Positions 8,454 to 17,459 of a DNA stretch of 37,618 nt are shown here, in pieces. Numbering within the stretch: the first letter of the stretch is position 1; each line of letters opens with the position of its first letter. The stretch lies in assembly GCF_009870755.1 (NCBI RefSeq), contig NZ_WLZU01000021.1, positions 1-37,618 on the forward strand, given 5' to 3'. Below the pieces are notes generated by a model. It was not told where the DNA came from, did no database searches, and saw nothing but the letters and a program-made list of their open reading frames with translations. The stretch is from Streptococcus halichoeri. GTDB lineage: Bacteria > Bacillota > Bacilli > Lactobacillales > Streptococcaceae. Position numbers and translations under genes: made by a program.

Positions 8454-9768
8454 TGTGATTGTTATTGGATTTGGCAAAGCCGGTAAAACCTTTGCTAAGC
8501 AAGCCAGCAAAAAGGGTAAGAAAGTAGCAGTGATTGAAAAAAGCCCACAAATGTATGGCGGAACCTGCATTAATATTGCCTGCATTCCCACCAAAGTCTT
8601 GGTCGAAGCAAGCCGTGAAGGCTTAAATTTCAAGCAAGCTTTGCAGCGCAAACAAGAAGTTGTCGCAGCCCTAAATCAAAAAAATTATCACCTCTTGGCT
8701 GATGATGATCAGATTGATGTGATTGATGGCTGGGCACGCTTTCAAAACGACAAGACGATTGCAGTTTATCAAGGTGATAAGCTCCTTGAAACGCTAACCG
8801 CTCCGTTCATCATCATTAATACAGGGGCAAAACCAAATATTCCAGACATTCCTGGGCTTAAAGAATCAGCTTTTGCCCACGATTCCACATCGATCATGAC
8901 ACTTGAGAGCCTTCCACAGCGTCTTGTCATTATTGGTGGCGGGTATATTTCCTTAGAATTTGCTTCTTTCTTTGCCACATTTGGCAGTCAGGTAACCATT
9001 CTTGAAAGCGGGGAACACTTGATGCCACGCGAGGATGCAGAGATTGTTGCGCAAGTTGAGCAAGATTTGACTGATGTGGGTATTAGCATTCATTATGGCG
9101 TGCAAACTACAGAAATAACGGATTTTTCTGGTTATGCCCAGGTTGCAACGTCACAAGGCGACTTTGCTGCGGATGCGATTTTAGTAGCAACTGGTCGAAG
9201 ACCAAATACAGATCAGCTGGGACTTGAAAATACCGGCATTAAGCTTGGTCAGCATGGGGAAATTGCGGTTGATGATTATCTAGAAACGACAGTCCCTGGG
9301 GTTTATGCGGTTGGTGATGTCAAAGGCGGCCCACAGTTTACCTATATCTCCTTGGATGATTCACGCATTTTAGCAGATAAGATCTTTGGTGCTAAGGAGC
9401 GGTCCTTGGCCAATCGCGGTGCTGTTCCCTATGCTGTCTTTATGACACCAGTACTTGGCCGGGTTGGGCTAACGTATCAAGAAGCGGTGCAAGCCGGTTA
9501 TGACGTCGTTGAAAACAAGGTAGCAGTTAAGCAGATGCCACGACACAAAATTAACAATGATGCGCGTGGTTTGTTTAAGGTTGTCATTAACAAACAAAAC
9601 CACCAGATTTTAGGGGCTAGTCTCTATGGTGAAAACGCAGAAGAATTAATTAATGTAATTAAGATGGCCATTGATCAGCAGATACCTTATACTTACTTTC
9701 GTGATAATATCTTTACCCATCCAACGATGATAGAATCCTTCAATGATTTAATGGCAATTACTCTCTAA
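8440..9768 (+). CDS. Flavoprotein disulfide reductase, Har/RclA/MerA-like
   Basis: The 442-residue protein is a class I pyridine nucleotide-disulfide oxidoreductase. It has the N-terminal FAD motif (VIVIGFGKAGKT), the redox pair Cys43-Cys48 (GTCINIAC), a central NAD(P)H motif (VIIGGGYISLEFA), the second FAD motif (GVYAVGDV) and the C-terminal HPTxxE (His427, Glu432). It has no heavy-metal N-terminal domain and no C-terminal cysteine pair, so it is not a true mercuric reductase. The nearest characterised relatives as I know them are the pneumococcal hypothiocyanous acid reductase Har, E. coli RclA and S. aureus MerA, which protect against hypohalous acids. The substrate assignment is inferred from motifs and the adjacent HypR-like gene. 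Confidence 0.9.
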   Translation: MKTYDVIVIGFGKAGKTFAKQASKKGKKVAVIEKSPQMYGGTCINIACIPTKVLVEASREGLNFKQALQRKQEVVAALNQKNYHLLADDDQIDVIDGWARFQNDKTIAVYQGDKLLETLTAPFIIINTGAKPNIPDIPGLKESAFAHDSTSIMTLESLPQRLVIIGGGYISLEFASFFATFGSQVTILESGEHLMPREDAEIVAQVEQDLTDVGISIHYGVQTTEITDFSGYAQVATSQGDFAADAILVATGRRPNTDQLGLENTGIKLGQHGEIAVDDYLETTVPGVYAVGDVKGGPQFTYISLDDSRILADKIFGAKERSLANRGAVPYAVFMTPVLGRVGLTYQEAVQAGYDVVENKVAVKQMPRHKINNDARGLFKVVINKQNHQILGASLYGENAEELINVIKMAIDQQIPYTYFRDNIFTHPTMIESFNDLMAITL

Positions 9769-9850
9769 AGGCAGTTCTCTACACTATGCTTAGGAAAACA
9801 TTAGGAATCATCCTTGTTAGCACTGGAATATCGCAGAGCATAAATGGATT

Positions 9851-9890
9851 AAAGCCCACACTAGACGCTGTTTCTGGTAGGGGCTTTTTC
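9851..9890 (+). terminator. Terminator after the reductase operon
   Basis: The arms AAAGCCC (9851-9857) and GGGCTTT (9881-9887) are followed by a T-run. It lies about 80 bases after the reductase stop. The rest of 9769-10003 shows no gene. Confidence 0.65.
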
Positions 9891-10003
9891 TTATGGGGAT
9901 GCTTACCCAGTCATCACACTTACCACCTAGCTTTTTTGCTGCTCTAATGGCATAGCATCACAAGAGGAATTTATTTAAACACTGAGAAAAGGGCGATTCA
10001 CGC

Positions 10004-10032
10004 TTGACAGCTTACCAACATTTTATTATAGT
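10004..10032 (+). promoter_or_regulatory. Promoter of the LPYAG protein gene
   Basis: TTGACA (10004-10009), a 17-base spacer and TATAGT (10027-10032) form a near-consensus promoter 62 bases before the start codon. Confidence 0.75.
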
Positions 10033-10094
10033 AATCTTGTTAGGTGTGCTTAATTATTTTATTATGCTCATCTAAACAAGTGAAAGAGAAATAG

Positions 10095-10697
10095 ATGACT
10101 AATCGTAGATGCCATAATTGCTATAGGTTATTATACATTTTAATTTGCAGTAGTTGTTTACTAGTAAATGGCCAAAGCGTCCAAGCCACAGGGCAGGGGC
10201 AGTCTGGTATTGCTTCTAGCTTGGCTCACCCTCACCCGAAAGCAGCACAAGCATTAGAAAGTCTTTTCTTAAAGAACTCTCAGCCGATTTTGCCTAACTT
10301 ATACCTCGCAAGAGACAAGGTGGTAGTGATGGCAGACAGTGCACAACTTTTCCGCAAGCAAAAGACAGCTTTATCAGAGTGTACAAATGGGCGTCTACCA
10401 AGTTCTTATGAACGAGCGACCACTCCAAAAGATCTAAAAAGAGCAAAGCAAGCCCCTCTCTTTAGCCACCAACATACAGCAAGGGAGAGAAGTCAGAGAA
10501 ATACAGCTCCTCTTAACCTGTCTACTCAAGTTAGTTTGCCACTTAATCACGCCTTCCAAAATAAGCAAGTATCGCAGAAACCACAGCTACCCTACGCTGG
10601 TAATAATTGCTATCATTCCTTAGAACTTATTTTAGTAGGAATTATTGCTTGTTTAGCTGGTTTTCTTTGCTGGATAAGCCCCAAAAGGCATAACTAG
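10095..10697 (+). CDS. Small secreted protein with LPYAG cell-wall sorting signal
   Basis: I do not recognise this 200-residue protein by family. It has a signal peptide (basic start, hydrophobic core about residues 11-24, likely cleavage near SVQA), a polar Gln/Ser/Lys-rich middle predicted to be mostly disordered, and a C-terminal sorting signal: LPYAG at residues 165-169, a hydrophobic segment (about 178-194) and the charged tail SPKRHN. Thr of the LPXTG motif is replaced by Ala. The tail carries two cysteines inside the membrane segment, and the N-terminus has three before the likely cleavage site. The gene stands alone with a strong promoter and a terminator but a weak ribosome site. It could be a true SrtA substrate, a variant processed poorly, or a decaying surface protein. 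Confidence 0.75.
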   Translation: MTNRRCHNCYRLLYILICSSCLLVNGQSVQATGQGQSGIASSLAHPHPKAAQALESLFLKNSQPILPNLYLARDKVVVMADSAQLFRKQKTALSECTNGRLPSSYERATTPKDLKRAKQAPLFSHQHTARERSQRNTAPLNLSTQVSLPLNHAFQNKQVSQKPQLPYAGNNCYHSLELILVGIIACLAGFLCWISPKRHN

Positions 10698-10734
10698 TTT
10701 CCTATTTTTTGGCTTCACTATAATTCATGTCATC

Positions 10735-10814
10735 AAACCTATCTGACTTACTTGATCAAACTCTTACACCAAATTCTTTACATCCATTAAAGATCAAATA
10801 AGGATAGGTTTTTT
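10735..10814 (+). terminator. Nested terminator after the LPYAG gene
   Basis: The arms AAACCTATC (10735-10743) and GATAGGTTT (10803-10811) enclose a second pair TTGATC/GATCAA and are followed by a T-run. The loop is long, so the efficiency is uncertain. Confidence 0.55.
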
Positions 10815-11027
10815 GCTGTCAAAAAATTGACTGTATGCAGTATACGATTCCTTTTAAAAAGAAATCGTTAAAAACCTATCAAACAAGCAAAGCAACGATA
10901 TAGGAACCTAATCGTCTGCATAGTCTGTGTTATGCTTAAGGTATTTCGGATGACACTTCCTAATATGAGTTTGAACACTGTTCATTAGAAGTCCTATGGG
11001 TATGGGGCTTTTTGTTTACACAAAAAA
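10815..11027. other. Intergenic stretch with hairpins, possible small RNA
   Basis: There is no credible gene here. An imperfect hairpin lies at about 10844-10868 (ACGATT...AATCGT). A short hairpin AAGTCC...GGGCTT with G-U pairing at about 10990-11010 is followed by TTTTTG and reads as a plus-strand terminator. It has no gene in front of it. A possible extended -10 (TGTTATGCT, near 10926-10934) lies upstream, so a short plus-strand transcript is conceivable but unproven. Confidence 0.3.
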
Positions 11028-11077
11028 GGCCCTATAACCCCTGTGGTGGTATTACCCACTACAGAAATGATAGAGCC
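11022..11077 (-). terminator. Terminator of the peptide transporter gene, built from an inverted repeat
   Basis: On the minus strand GGCTCTAT pairs with ATAGGGCC (11070-11077 and 11028-11035, one G-U). Inside, CTGTAGTGG pairs with CCACCACAG (one mismatch), and TTTTTT follows. The two halves look like inverted copies of one sequence of about 22 bases. Part of it, TTTCTGTAGTGGGT, recurs at 14572-14585, so the terminator may derive from insertion-sequence ends. Confidence 0.75.
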
Positions 11078-11122
11078 GGCTTTTGCTTTGAGTTTAGTCA
11101 TTATTTAAAAGCTTATGGGGCC

Positions 11123-12601
11123 TTACTTGATACCTGCCATTAACTTTTCAATGCGTGGCACATAAAATAAGAGAATAAAACCAAAGGCAACTGTAATACC
11201 ACCCATAATAGCATAGTAAAGCACTTCAGTGCCAGGTGTATAGAGTTTAACAATTTGTGCATTAATGGCTTGCGCAGCCGCATTACTCAAAAACCAAATA
11301 GACATCATTTGGGCCTGGAAAGCTTTGGGAGCTAATTTGCTTGTTGCAGACAAACCAACAGGTGAGATCAACATTTCACCCACAATAACAATCGCCCAAC
11401 TAACTGTCAGCCATAGTGGACTAACCTTAGCATCAACACCAAACAACATACCAGGAAGCATCATCCAAAGAAAGGAAGCACCAGCAAAGAATAGCCCATA
11501 TGCAAACTTCTTAGGAGATGAGGGCTGCTTTTCACCCCATTTAGCCCAAAGCCAGGCAAAGAAGGGAACATAAAGCATAATAAACAAGGGATTCATACTT
11601 TGAAAGTAACTTGAAGGAAAGTTCAGATGGTAACCAAAAAAGTTTAAGTAAAGACGCGTCTGTTCATCAGCAAACAAGGCCAAAACCACAGAGCCTTGCT
11701 CTTCAATTGACCAAAAAAGAATGGAAGCAATAAAAAGTGGGATATAAGACCAGACCCGCGAACGCTCTACTGATGTAATCTTGTCACTGCTTAAAATGTT
11801 GATGAAGTAAACAATCGGTATAGCAACCGCAATAACACTGAAGATATTAATAATAACCTCAATAGTTAGCATATCCATCACACCAAGGATAATAAGGCCA
11901 AGCCCTACAAGCCCAAGAATGACACCCACTTTTTTTAACAGAGTCACCTTTTCAGCCCTACTTAAGGGATCGTTGGGACGAAGGCTGTCTTTTGTGAGGT
12001 ATTTTTTACCATCAATGACATATTGCAGTAAACCAAAGAACATACCTATGGCTGCCAAGGAAAAACCAAGGTGAAAATTAACTTCTTGCCCCAAGTAGCC
12101 AACTAACGCAGGAGCAATGAAGGCCCCTAAATTAATACCAAATACAAAAATGCTAAACCCTGCATCACGCCGAGCGTCATTTTCAGCATAGAGTCCACCA
12201 ACCATCTCTGAAACATTAGGTTTTAATAAGCCTGTGCCAAAGATAATCAGACCAATAGAAATGAAGAGAGCCGTCTGACCAAATGGTGTTGCTAAGGCGA
12301 TATGCCCAAACATAATTAAGATTCCACCATATAGAACAGTCCGACGACTTCCCAAGATGCGGTCGCTAATAAATCCACCAATAACAGACGATAAATAAAC
12401 CAGAGAACCGTAAATGGCCATGATAGAAGCAGCAGTGGTTTTATCCATGCCAAGTCCACCTTGAGACACACTATAATACATGTAGTATAGCAAAATAGCC
12501 CGCATCCCATAGTATGAAAACCTTTCCCACATCTCAGTGAAGAAAAGCGTAGCTAACCCTCTTGGATGACCAAAGAAGGTTTTAGTATTATTATGATTCA
12601 T
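11123..12601 (-). CDS. dtpT: Proton-dependent di-/tripeptide transporter (POT/PTR2 family)
   Basis: POT transporters import di- and tripeptides using the proton gradient. This 492-residue protein has about 12-14 membrane segments and the family signature E-x-x-E-R at Glu23, Glu26 and Arg27 ([13 protein letters not shown]), which couples protons to substrate. The length and ends match DtpT of lactococci and streptococci. The ribosome site is AAGGAGAG. It has its own promoter (12632-12660) and terminator, so it is a single-gene unit. It would supply amino acids to a host-adapted auxotroph. Confidence 0.93.
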   Translation of the reverse strand: MNHNNTKTFFGHPRGLATLFFTEMWERFSYYGMRAILLYYMYYSVSQGGLGMDKTTAASIMAIYGSLVYLSSVIGGFISDRILGSRRTVLYGGILIMFGHIALATPFGQTALFISIGLIIFGTGLLKPNVSEMVGGLYAENDARRDAGFSIFVFGINLGAFIAPALVGYLGQEVNFHLGFSLAAIGMFFGLLQYVIDGKKYLTKDSLRPNDPLSRAEKVTLLKKVGVILGLVGLGLIILGVMDMLTIEVIINIFSVIAVAIPIVYFINILSSDKITSVERSRVWSYIPLFIASILFWSIEEQGSVVLALFADEQTRLYLNFFGYHLNFPSSYFQSMNPLFIMLYVPFFAWLWAKWGEKQPSSPKKFAYGLFFAGASFLWMMLPGMLFGVDAKVSPLWLTVSWAIVIVGEMLISPVGLSATSKLAPKAFQAQMMSIWFLSNAAAQAINAQIVKLYTPGTEVLYYAIMGGITVAFGFILLFYVPRIEKLMAGIK

Positions 12602-12631
12602 AACATCTCTCTCCTTAAAATAACAGTACTT

Positions 12632-12660
12632 ATCATAACGAAAAATGAGGTAATTGTCAA
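12632..12660 (-). promoter_or_regulatory. Promoter of dtpT
   Basis: On the minus strand TTGACA (12655-12660), 17 bases and TATGAT (12632-12637) lie 30 bases before the start codon. In 12661-12893 I see nothing but AT-rich sequence. Confidence 0.75.
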
Positions 12661-12893
12661 TATACAGAAACTTTCATTAAATACTAATAGATTATTGGCG
12701 ACTAAAAAGCCATCCCATCATTTTCATATACCAAGCGTACCAAAGGCTTTGATCAAAATCTAGTTTTTATCAGAAAAATAGGTAATTATATTAGAGCTAA
12801 CCGTATCCGTCTAGACCAATGAAAAATTCAGAAACTAGCAAAGTGCACTTGAGCTCCCCGATGTTAATCACCCCTGCCCACCTTCTTATCAGC

Positions 12894-14039
12894 TCATTTC
12901 TTAAATGGTTTTCCCTCCTCAAAAGAGAATTTTAAAATAAAGGGGGCAATAATGGTTGATAGAATGACCACAATAACTAAGGACGAATACACAGCGTTAG
13001 AAATGATTTTAGCCGTTAAGCCAATTTGTACAATAATCAAGGCCATCTCACCCCGACTGACCATACCTCCACCAATTGTTAAGGAGTCACTATGATTAAA
13101 TTTAAAACTCCGACCAACAAAATAAGCCGGCAGTAGCTTAGATAGCACCGCTAAAATTGTAAACAAGATAATAATCCAAATATGCCCCAAAACACCATCA
13201 AAACGAAGCGGCAGAGCTATCGAGGTAAAGAAAATAGGGATAAAAAAGGAATACCCCAAATGCGAGATAGCTTCTTCGATTACCATAACCTGCTTAGTTT
13301 GGCCAATTGCTAAGCCAGCGAAGAAGGAGCCAATGACAGCGCTCATTCCTACAGCGTCAGCCATCAGGGCAAAGGCAAAACAAATCAAAAGAGCAAGGTA
13401 GGATTCCATCTCAAAAAAGCGCAGCTTATCTACCAGCCTATAGAGCATAGGAATAAAGTATTTCACTGCTAGCAATAAGAAAACCAAGAAAAGAAACTGA
13501 GCAACCAGCTGCATAATGAGGTGTGGAGACGCACCACGACTTGAAACGAAAAAGCTCAAGAGAAGAACAGCCAAAATATCATCAGCAACAGCCGCACCTA
13601 AAATAACAGCACCAGTTCTTGTTTTTAGCTTGTGGTATTCTTGCAAAACTTCTACTGTAATCGAAACACTGGTTGCAGCAAAAACAATGCCATAAAATAG
13701 CGCCGTTTGAGTACTATAGCCGGTAGCTTTGGTCGTAAAATAGAAAATAACTAAAGGAAAAACGACTCCGGTTATGGCAACAAGAAGACTTGGCTTGAGA
13801 TATTTTTTTAGCAATGCAAGATTAGCCTCAAGCCCTGCTAAAAACATTAATAAAATAACACCAATTTCAGATAGAAAGTGGATGATTTGACTTTGATGTA
13901 CTAAATCGAGGAGCGTTGGACCCACAATGATACCAACCAGAAGCTGCCCAACAACAGCAGGTATTCCTATCCGCTTTGATACTAAAATCGCTAGCATACT
14001 GGAAAAGAGAATAACTGTTATTTCAAAAATGAGATGCAT
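12894..14039 (-). CDS. CPA2-family cation/proton antiporter (NapA/GerN/KefB-like)
   Basis: The 381-residue membrane protein has about 12-13 helices and the CPA2 fold. The ion-binding pair is Asp153-Asp154 (AAVADDILAV), the two-aspartate form typical of electrogenic NapA-type sodium/proton exchangers. A conserved Arg in GGGMVSRGEMALII matches the helix-10 basic region. It has no C-terminal RCK/TrkA-N nucleotide-binding domain, unlike KefB/KefC. A likely role is sodium and pH homeostasis; the ion is inferred. The start has a GAGGGA site. No terminator could be identified between its stop and dtpT. Confidence 0.88.
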   Translation of the reverse strand: MHLIFEITVILFSSMLAILVSKRIGIPAVVGQLLVGIIVGPTLLDLVHQSQIIHFLSEIGVILLMFLAGLEANLALLKKYLKPSLLVAITGVVFPLVIFYFTTKATGYSTQTALFYGIVFAATSVSITVEVLQEYHKLKTRTGAVILGAAVADDILAVLLLSFFVSSRGASPHLIMQLVAQFLFLVFLLLAVKYFIPMLYRLVDKLRFFEMESYLALLICFAFALMADAVGMSAVIGSFFAGLAIGQTKQVMVIEEAISHLGYSFFIPIFFTSIALPLRFDGVLGHIWIIILFTILAVLSKLLPAYFVGRSFKFNHSDSLTIGGGMVSRGEMALIIVQIGLTAKIISNAVYSSLVIVVILSTIIAPFILKFSFEEGKPFKK

Positions 14040-14329
14040 AGTTCCCTCGCTAGAATTATTATGATATGTCAGAATATTATAACATTAATCCTTCAAATAC
14101 TATAGCAATGCGCTCACCGGTCCATCATGTGGACATGAAGCAAAACCAGCTAACACAAAATGATGACATGGATTTTCCCAATATAGTTATAACGTATATT
14201 TTCAGCGAATTTGCATGTCGCTACAGTTCTGAAATCAGCTTAATATCAGTGCTGTTACTAGAGCTAACAAGATACACAGCCTTAGATCAAGGATTATAAA
14301 AGTATTAATAGTTCCAAATACACAAAAAT

Positions 14330-14494
14330 TTTGCCCGAGGAAAATATCCAAATGTCGTAGAAATAGTAAACAAGAATCATGAATTATGCGCATTTTGGCA
14401 AGATTCTTTTATAGCTTCTGATTATAGAGATACTAGAATAGATGAAATGAGAACAATTGAATTACTTGAAGGAATCAAGATAATTCAGGAATAA
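14330..14494 (+). pseudogene. C-terminal remnant of an unidentified gene
   Basis: An open stretch without a start codon encodes about 54 residues, beginning FARGKYPNVVEIVNKNH and ending at TAA. Composition is protein-like (aromatic and charged residues, WQDSF, IELLEGIKII), and two stop codons lie just upstream in the same frame. I do not recognise the family. It looks like the tail of a decayed gene between the antiporter and guaA. The region 14040-14329 before it contains no convincing gene. Confidence 0.45.
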
Positions 14495-14501
14495 CAGCCT
14501 A

Positions 14502-14595
14502 CTGTAGTGGGGATAAAAGCGAAGAATTAGGAGCAAGCCAACTTGGTTTGCTCTAGTGTTTATCCTCAGTCACCCACTACAGAAATAAATGGGTC
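14502..14595. repeat. Nested inverted repeat, possible insertion-sequence ends
   Basis: Three inverted pairs are nested: CTGTAGTGGG (14502-14511) with CCCACTACAG (14573-14582); GGATAAA (14511-14517) with TTTATCC (14559-14565); and GAGCAAGCCAA (14531-14541) with TTGGTTTGCTC (14543-14553, one G-U). The right end continues GAAATAAATGGGTC. The end sequence, read outward, resembles that in the dtpT terminator at 11028-11077. It may be a miniature transposable element or a structured RNA. Confidence 0.5.
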
Positions 14596-14676
14596 ACTAT
14601 TTTGCACACAATGGATAATGCGTCCATAAAAGAGCTAGCCAGCCTGGGATAAAAGTTCAAACTCAAATAAAAAAAG

Positions 14677-14721
14677 CAAATAAAAGTAGAGTTCCTGCTA
14701 ATGGAAACCTACTTTTATTTG
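14677..14721 (-). terminator. Terminator of guaA
   Basis: Perfect 13-bp arms CAAATAAAAGTAG (14677-14689) and CTACTTTTATTTG (14709-14721) are followed on the minus strand by CTTTTTTT. It lies 15 bases after the guaA stop. Confidence 0.88.
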
Positions 14722-14735
14722 TGACATATTGGGTA

Positions 14736-16298
14736 TTATTCCCACTCTACAGTTGCGGGTGGTTTGCTAGTAATATCATAGACAATACGGTTCACATGGT
14801 CAACCTCATTAACAATCCGTGTTGAGATTTTCTTAAGAACCGTCCATGGCAACTGAGCAAAGTCAGCAGTCATGCCATCAATTGAAGTGATAGCACGAAT
14901 GGCAATGGTATAATCATACGTTCGACCATCTCCCATTACGCCAACGGAACGTACCCCTGTATTAACGGTGAAATATTGCCAGACATCGCGTTCTAGTCCG
15001 GCTTTAGCAATTTCCTCCCGTAAGATAGCATCTGATTCTCGAACAGTTTCTAATTTTTCTTCGGTGATGGCTCCCATTACTCGGATAGCCAGACCTGGTC
15101 CTGGGAAGGGTTGACGCCAGACAATATTTTCTGGCATGCCAAGAGCAACTCCAAGCGCACGAACTTCATCTTTAAAAAGAGTATTCAAAGGTTCGATAAG
15201 TTCAAATTGCATATCTTCAGGCAGACCACCGACATTGTGATGAGACTTAATAGTTTGCGCTGTTTCTGTACCTGATTCAATAATATCCGTATAGAGTGTT
15301 CCTTGTGCCAGGAAATCAACACCTTTAAGTTTGCTTGCTTCATCATCAAAAACGTAGACAAATTCATTCCCGATAATTTTACGCTTCTTCTCGGGATCCT
15401 CAACATTTGCAAGCAAGTCTAAGAAACGTTTTGCAGCATCAACACGAATAATATTGAGGCCAAACTTGCCACCAAGCATCCCCATTACCTGATCACCCTC
15501 ATCTTTACGAAGAAGTCCATGATCCACAAAAATACAAGTCAACTGATCGCCAATAGCTTTTTGCAAGAGAACACCAACAACCGAGGAATCAACCCCACCT
15601 GATAAACCAAGTAAAACTTTGCGATCACCAACTTGCTTACGGATATTCTCAATTTGCATTTCAATAAAGTTATCCATGGTCCAATCACCACGAGCACCAC
15701 AAATAATAAAGGCAAAATTTTTCAAAATGGCATTACCATAGACTGAATGACGAACTTCAGGATGAAATTGAATGCCGTAAAAGTTTTTAGTTGGATCTTC
15801 CATGGCAGCATAAGGACAATCATCTGAATCTCCGATGAGTTGAAAGCCCTCTGGAATCTCAGTGACTGCATCGCCATGACTCATCAAAACAAGTTGTTCT
15901 TCAGGTGTATCAGTAAATAATTTTGATGGCTTGCGCAAACGAAGCGTTGATTGGCCATATTCCCGATGGCCAGCCTGACCAGCTGGAACAACCTTCCCTC
16001 CAAGTTTATGCGTAATGAGTTGCATACCATAACAAATTCCTAAAATAGGAATACCTAGCTCAAAGATTTCGGGGTCAATGCTAAAAGCATCCTCAGCATA
16101 CACAGAGTTAGGGCCGCCAGAGAGAACAATACCAATTGGATTAATATCGCGTAATTCTTGCGCAGAAATGGTATGGCTTTTCAATTCCGAAAAGACACCA
16201 AATTCTCGAATACGACGCGCAATCAATTGGTTATATTGACTACCATAATCAAGAACAATGATTTTTTGCACATCATTCAACAGTGAGATTTCAGTCAT
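14736..16298 (-). CDS. guaA: GMP synthase (glutamine-hydrolysing)
   Basis: GuaA converts XMP to GMP with ATP and glutamine, the last step of guanine nucleotide synthesis. The 520-residue protein is full length. The N-terminal class I amidotransferase domain has Cys89 (GICYG), His179 and Glu181 (FHPEV). The ATP pyrophosphatase domain has the SGGVDS P-loop at 233-238. The C-terminal dimerisation domain ends in the conserved KPPATVEWE. An AAAGGA site precedes the ATG. The 5' leader has only a small GGCT-GAA-AGCC hairpin; no purine riboswitch is visible. A GntR regulator is divergent. Confidence 0.98.
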   Translation of the reverse strand: MTEISLLNDVQKIIVLDYGSQYNQLIARRIREFGVFSELKSHTISAQELRDINPIGIVLSGGPNSVYAEDAFSIDPEIFELGIPILGICYGMQLITHKLGGKVVPAGQAGHREYGQSTLRLRKPSKLFTDTPEEQLVLMSHGDAVTEIPEGFQLIGDSDDCPYAAMEDPTKNFYGIQFHPEVRHSVYGNAILKNFAFIICGARGDWTMDNFIEMQIENIRKQVGDRKVLLGLSGGVDSSVVGVLLQKAIGDQLTCIFVDHGLLRKDEGDQVMGMLGGKFGLNIIRVDAAKRFLDLLANVEDPEKKRKIIGNEFVYVFDDEASKLKGVDFLAQGTLYTDIIESGTETAQTIKSHHNVGGLPEDMQFELIEPLNTLFKDEVRALGVALGMPENIVWRQPFPGPGLAIRVMGAITEEKLETVRESDAILREEIAKAGLERDVWQYFTVNTGVRSVGVMGDGRTYDYTIAIRAITSIDGMTADFAQLPWTVLKKISTRIVNEVDHVNRIVYDITSKPPATVEWE

Positions 16299-16347
16299 TA
16301 TAATCCTTTCATTTACATCAGGCTTTCAGCCAGATGGTTGTCACTTC

Positions 16348-16356
16348 ATTGTAGCA
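16348..16356 (-). promoter_or_regulatory. Extended -10 promoter of guaA
   Basis: On the minus strand TGCTACAAT is an extended -10 about 50 bases before the guaA start. The -35 is weak. Confidence 0.5.
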
Positions 16357-16502
16357 TAAAAATGTTAATTTGACATTAGAATGCCCAGCTCTTTTTCCTG
16401 TAATGGCTCATTTAGAATCGCTCAGCTATTTCAGCAAGCAATCTGCTCTAAGTTAGCTAAGAAAAGGGAAAAGAATTTCATATTCTGCTTTGCTATTAAA
16501 TA

Positions 16503-16511
16503 TGATAAAAT
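16503..16511 (+). promoter_or_regulatory. Extended -10 promoter of the gntR gene
   Basis: TGATAAAAT lies 41 bases before the start at 16552. No clear -35 is seen. Confidence 0.5.
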
Positions 16512-16551
16512 AGATTATCTGAGAAAATGGAGTTTGAGGAGATATTGCCTT

Positions 16552-17250
16552 ATGTTACCCGCTTATATTAAAATCCACGATACACTCAAAAAGGATATTG
16601 ACAAGGGCATTTGGCCGATTGGTCACCGATTGCCCAGTGAACGTGATCTGGCAGATGCATTTCAGGTTAGTCGAATGACACTACGACAAGCCATTACGCT
16701 TTTAGTTGAAGAGGGCATTTTGGAACGGCGCATTGGTAGTGGCACTTATGTGGCAAGCCATCGGGTCAGAGATAAGATGCGCGGAACAACCAGTTTCACC
16801 GAAATTGTCAATTCACAAGGAAAGACACCATCCTCAAAACTCTTATCATTCCAACGCCAAAGAGCTAGTGAAACAGAATTAAAGGAATTACAGTTGACGA
16901 CTGATGAGTATGTGATCCGAATGGAGCGCATTCGCTATGCAGATAGTATTCCGCTGGTTTATGAAGTCGCTTCGATTCCAGAAAAATATATCAAAAATGT
17001 TAAGCGCCAAGATATTACAGAGCACTTTTTCAAAACACTTACTGCAAATGGCTATGAAATCGGCAAGAGCAAACAAACCATTTATGCTAAAATCGCTAGC
17101 GAGCGCGTGGCTTCTTATTTAGAAGTCTCAAAAGGTCATGCCATTTTAGCCTTAACTCAAATTTCGTATTTTACCAATGGCAGCGCATTTGAATATGTCC
17201 GTTCCCAATATGTCGGTGATCGCTTTGAATTCTATTTGGAAAATAATTAA
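16552..17250 (+). CDS. GntR/HutC-type transcriptional regulator with UTRA domain
   Basis: From the ATG at 16552 the protein has 232 residues. The N-terminal winged helix-turn-helix (residues 5-67) contains the GntR signature [12 protein letters not shown]...SRMTLRQAI...GSGTYV. The C-terminal part is a UTRA ligand domain typical of the HutC subfamily, which often binds sugar phosphates or amino-acid derivatives. The frame is open back to 16381, but the earlier part overlaps the promoter and is not conserved in kind; GAGGAG ten bases before 16552 supports the later start. It is divergent from guaA and upstream of ylxM-ffh; its target and ligand are unknown. Confidence 0.87.
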   Translation: MLPAYIKIHDTLKKDIDKGIWPIGHRLPSERDLADAFQVSRMTLRQAITLLVEEGILERRIGSGTYVASHRVRDKMRGTTSFTEIVNSQGKTPSSKLLSFQRQRASETELKELQLTTDEYVIRMERIRYADSIPLVYEVASIPEKYIKNVKRQDITEHFFKTLTANGYEIGKSKQTIYAKIASERVASYLEVSKGHAILALTQISYFTNGSAFEYVRSQYVGDRFEFYLENN

Positions 17251-17422
17251 GATATTTAAAGTATACAAGCAAAGCTTTTATATCTTATGTGAAAAACAAC
17301 AAATTCATGCTTAACTATTTTGTCAACAGCACAATCGTAGTTAATGATTCAATTCCAAAAATAGTAAAGAAGAGCGAAGCGGCTAAACCTCTAACTGATG
17401 GGGCTAATTATCGTTTTGCTAC

Positions 17423-17452
17423 TTGTTATTCTCCTTTTTATTATGGTAAAAT
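17423..17452 (+). promoter_or_regulatory. Promoter of ylxM-ffh
   Basis: TTGTTA (17423-17428), 18 bases and an extended -10 TGGTAAAAT (17444-17452). The predicted start point (about 17459-17460) falls on the ylxM start codon, so the mRNA may have no leader. No ribosome site is seen ahead of the ATG. Confidence 0.6.
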
Positions 17453-17459
17453 GAAAACT

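Noticed and set aside
8440..9768. Mercuric reductase
   Set aside because: It lacks the metal-binding N-terminal domain and the C-terminal cysteine pair, and no mer genes are nearby.
12566..12763. 65-residue frame antisense to the dtpT start
   Set aside because: It overlaps the dtpT start codon and promoter on the other strand and has no ribosome site.
14066..14299. 77-residue plus-strand frame upstream of the gene remnant
   Set aside because: No ribosome site and no protein-like pattern; it begins in the antiporter promoter region.
16299..16380. Purine riboswitch ahead of guaA
   Set aside because: The leader is about 50 bases with only one 4-bp hairpin, too short for the three-way junction.
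16381..16551. N-terminal extension of the GntR regulator
   Set aside because: It overlaps the promoter and lacks any regulator motif; the helix-turn-helix starts normally after 16552.
17289..17459. N-terminal extension of YlxM
   Set aside because: It covers the predicted promoter and would add 57 residues to a family of about 110.
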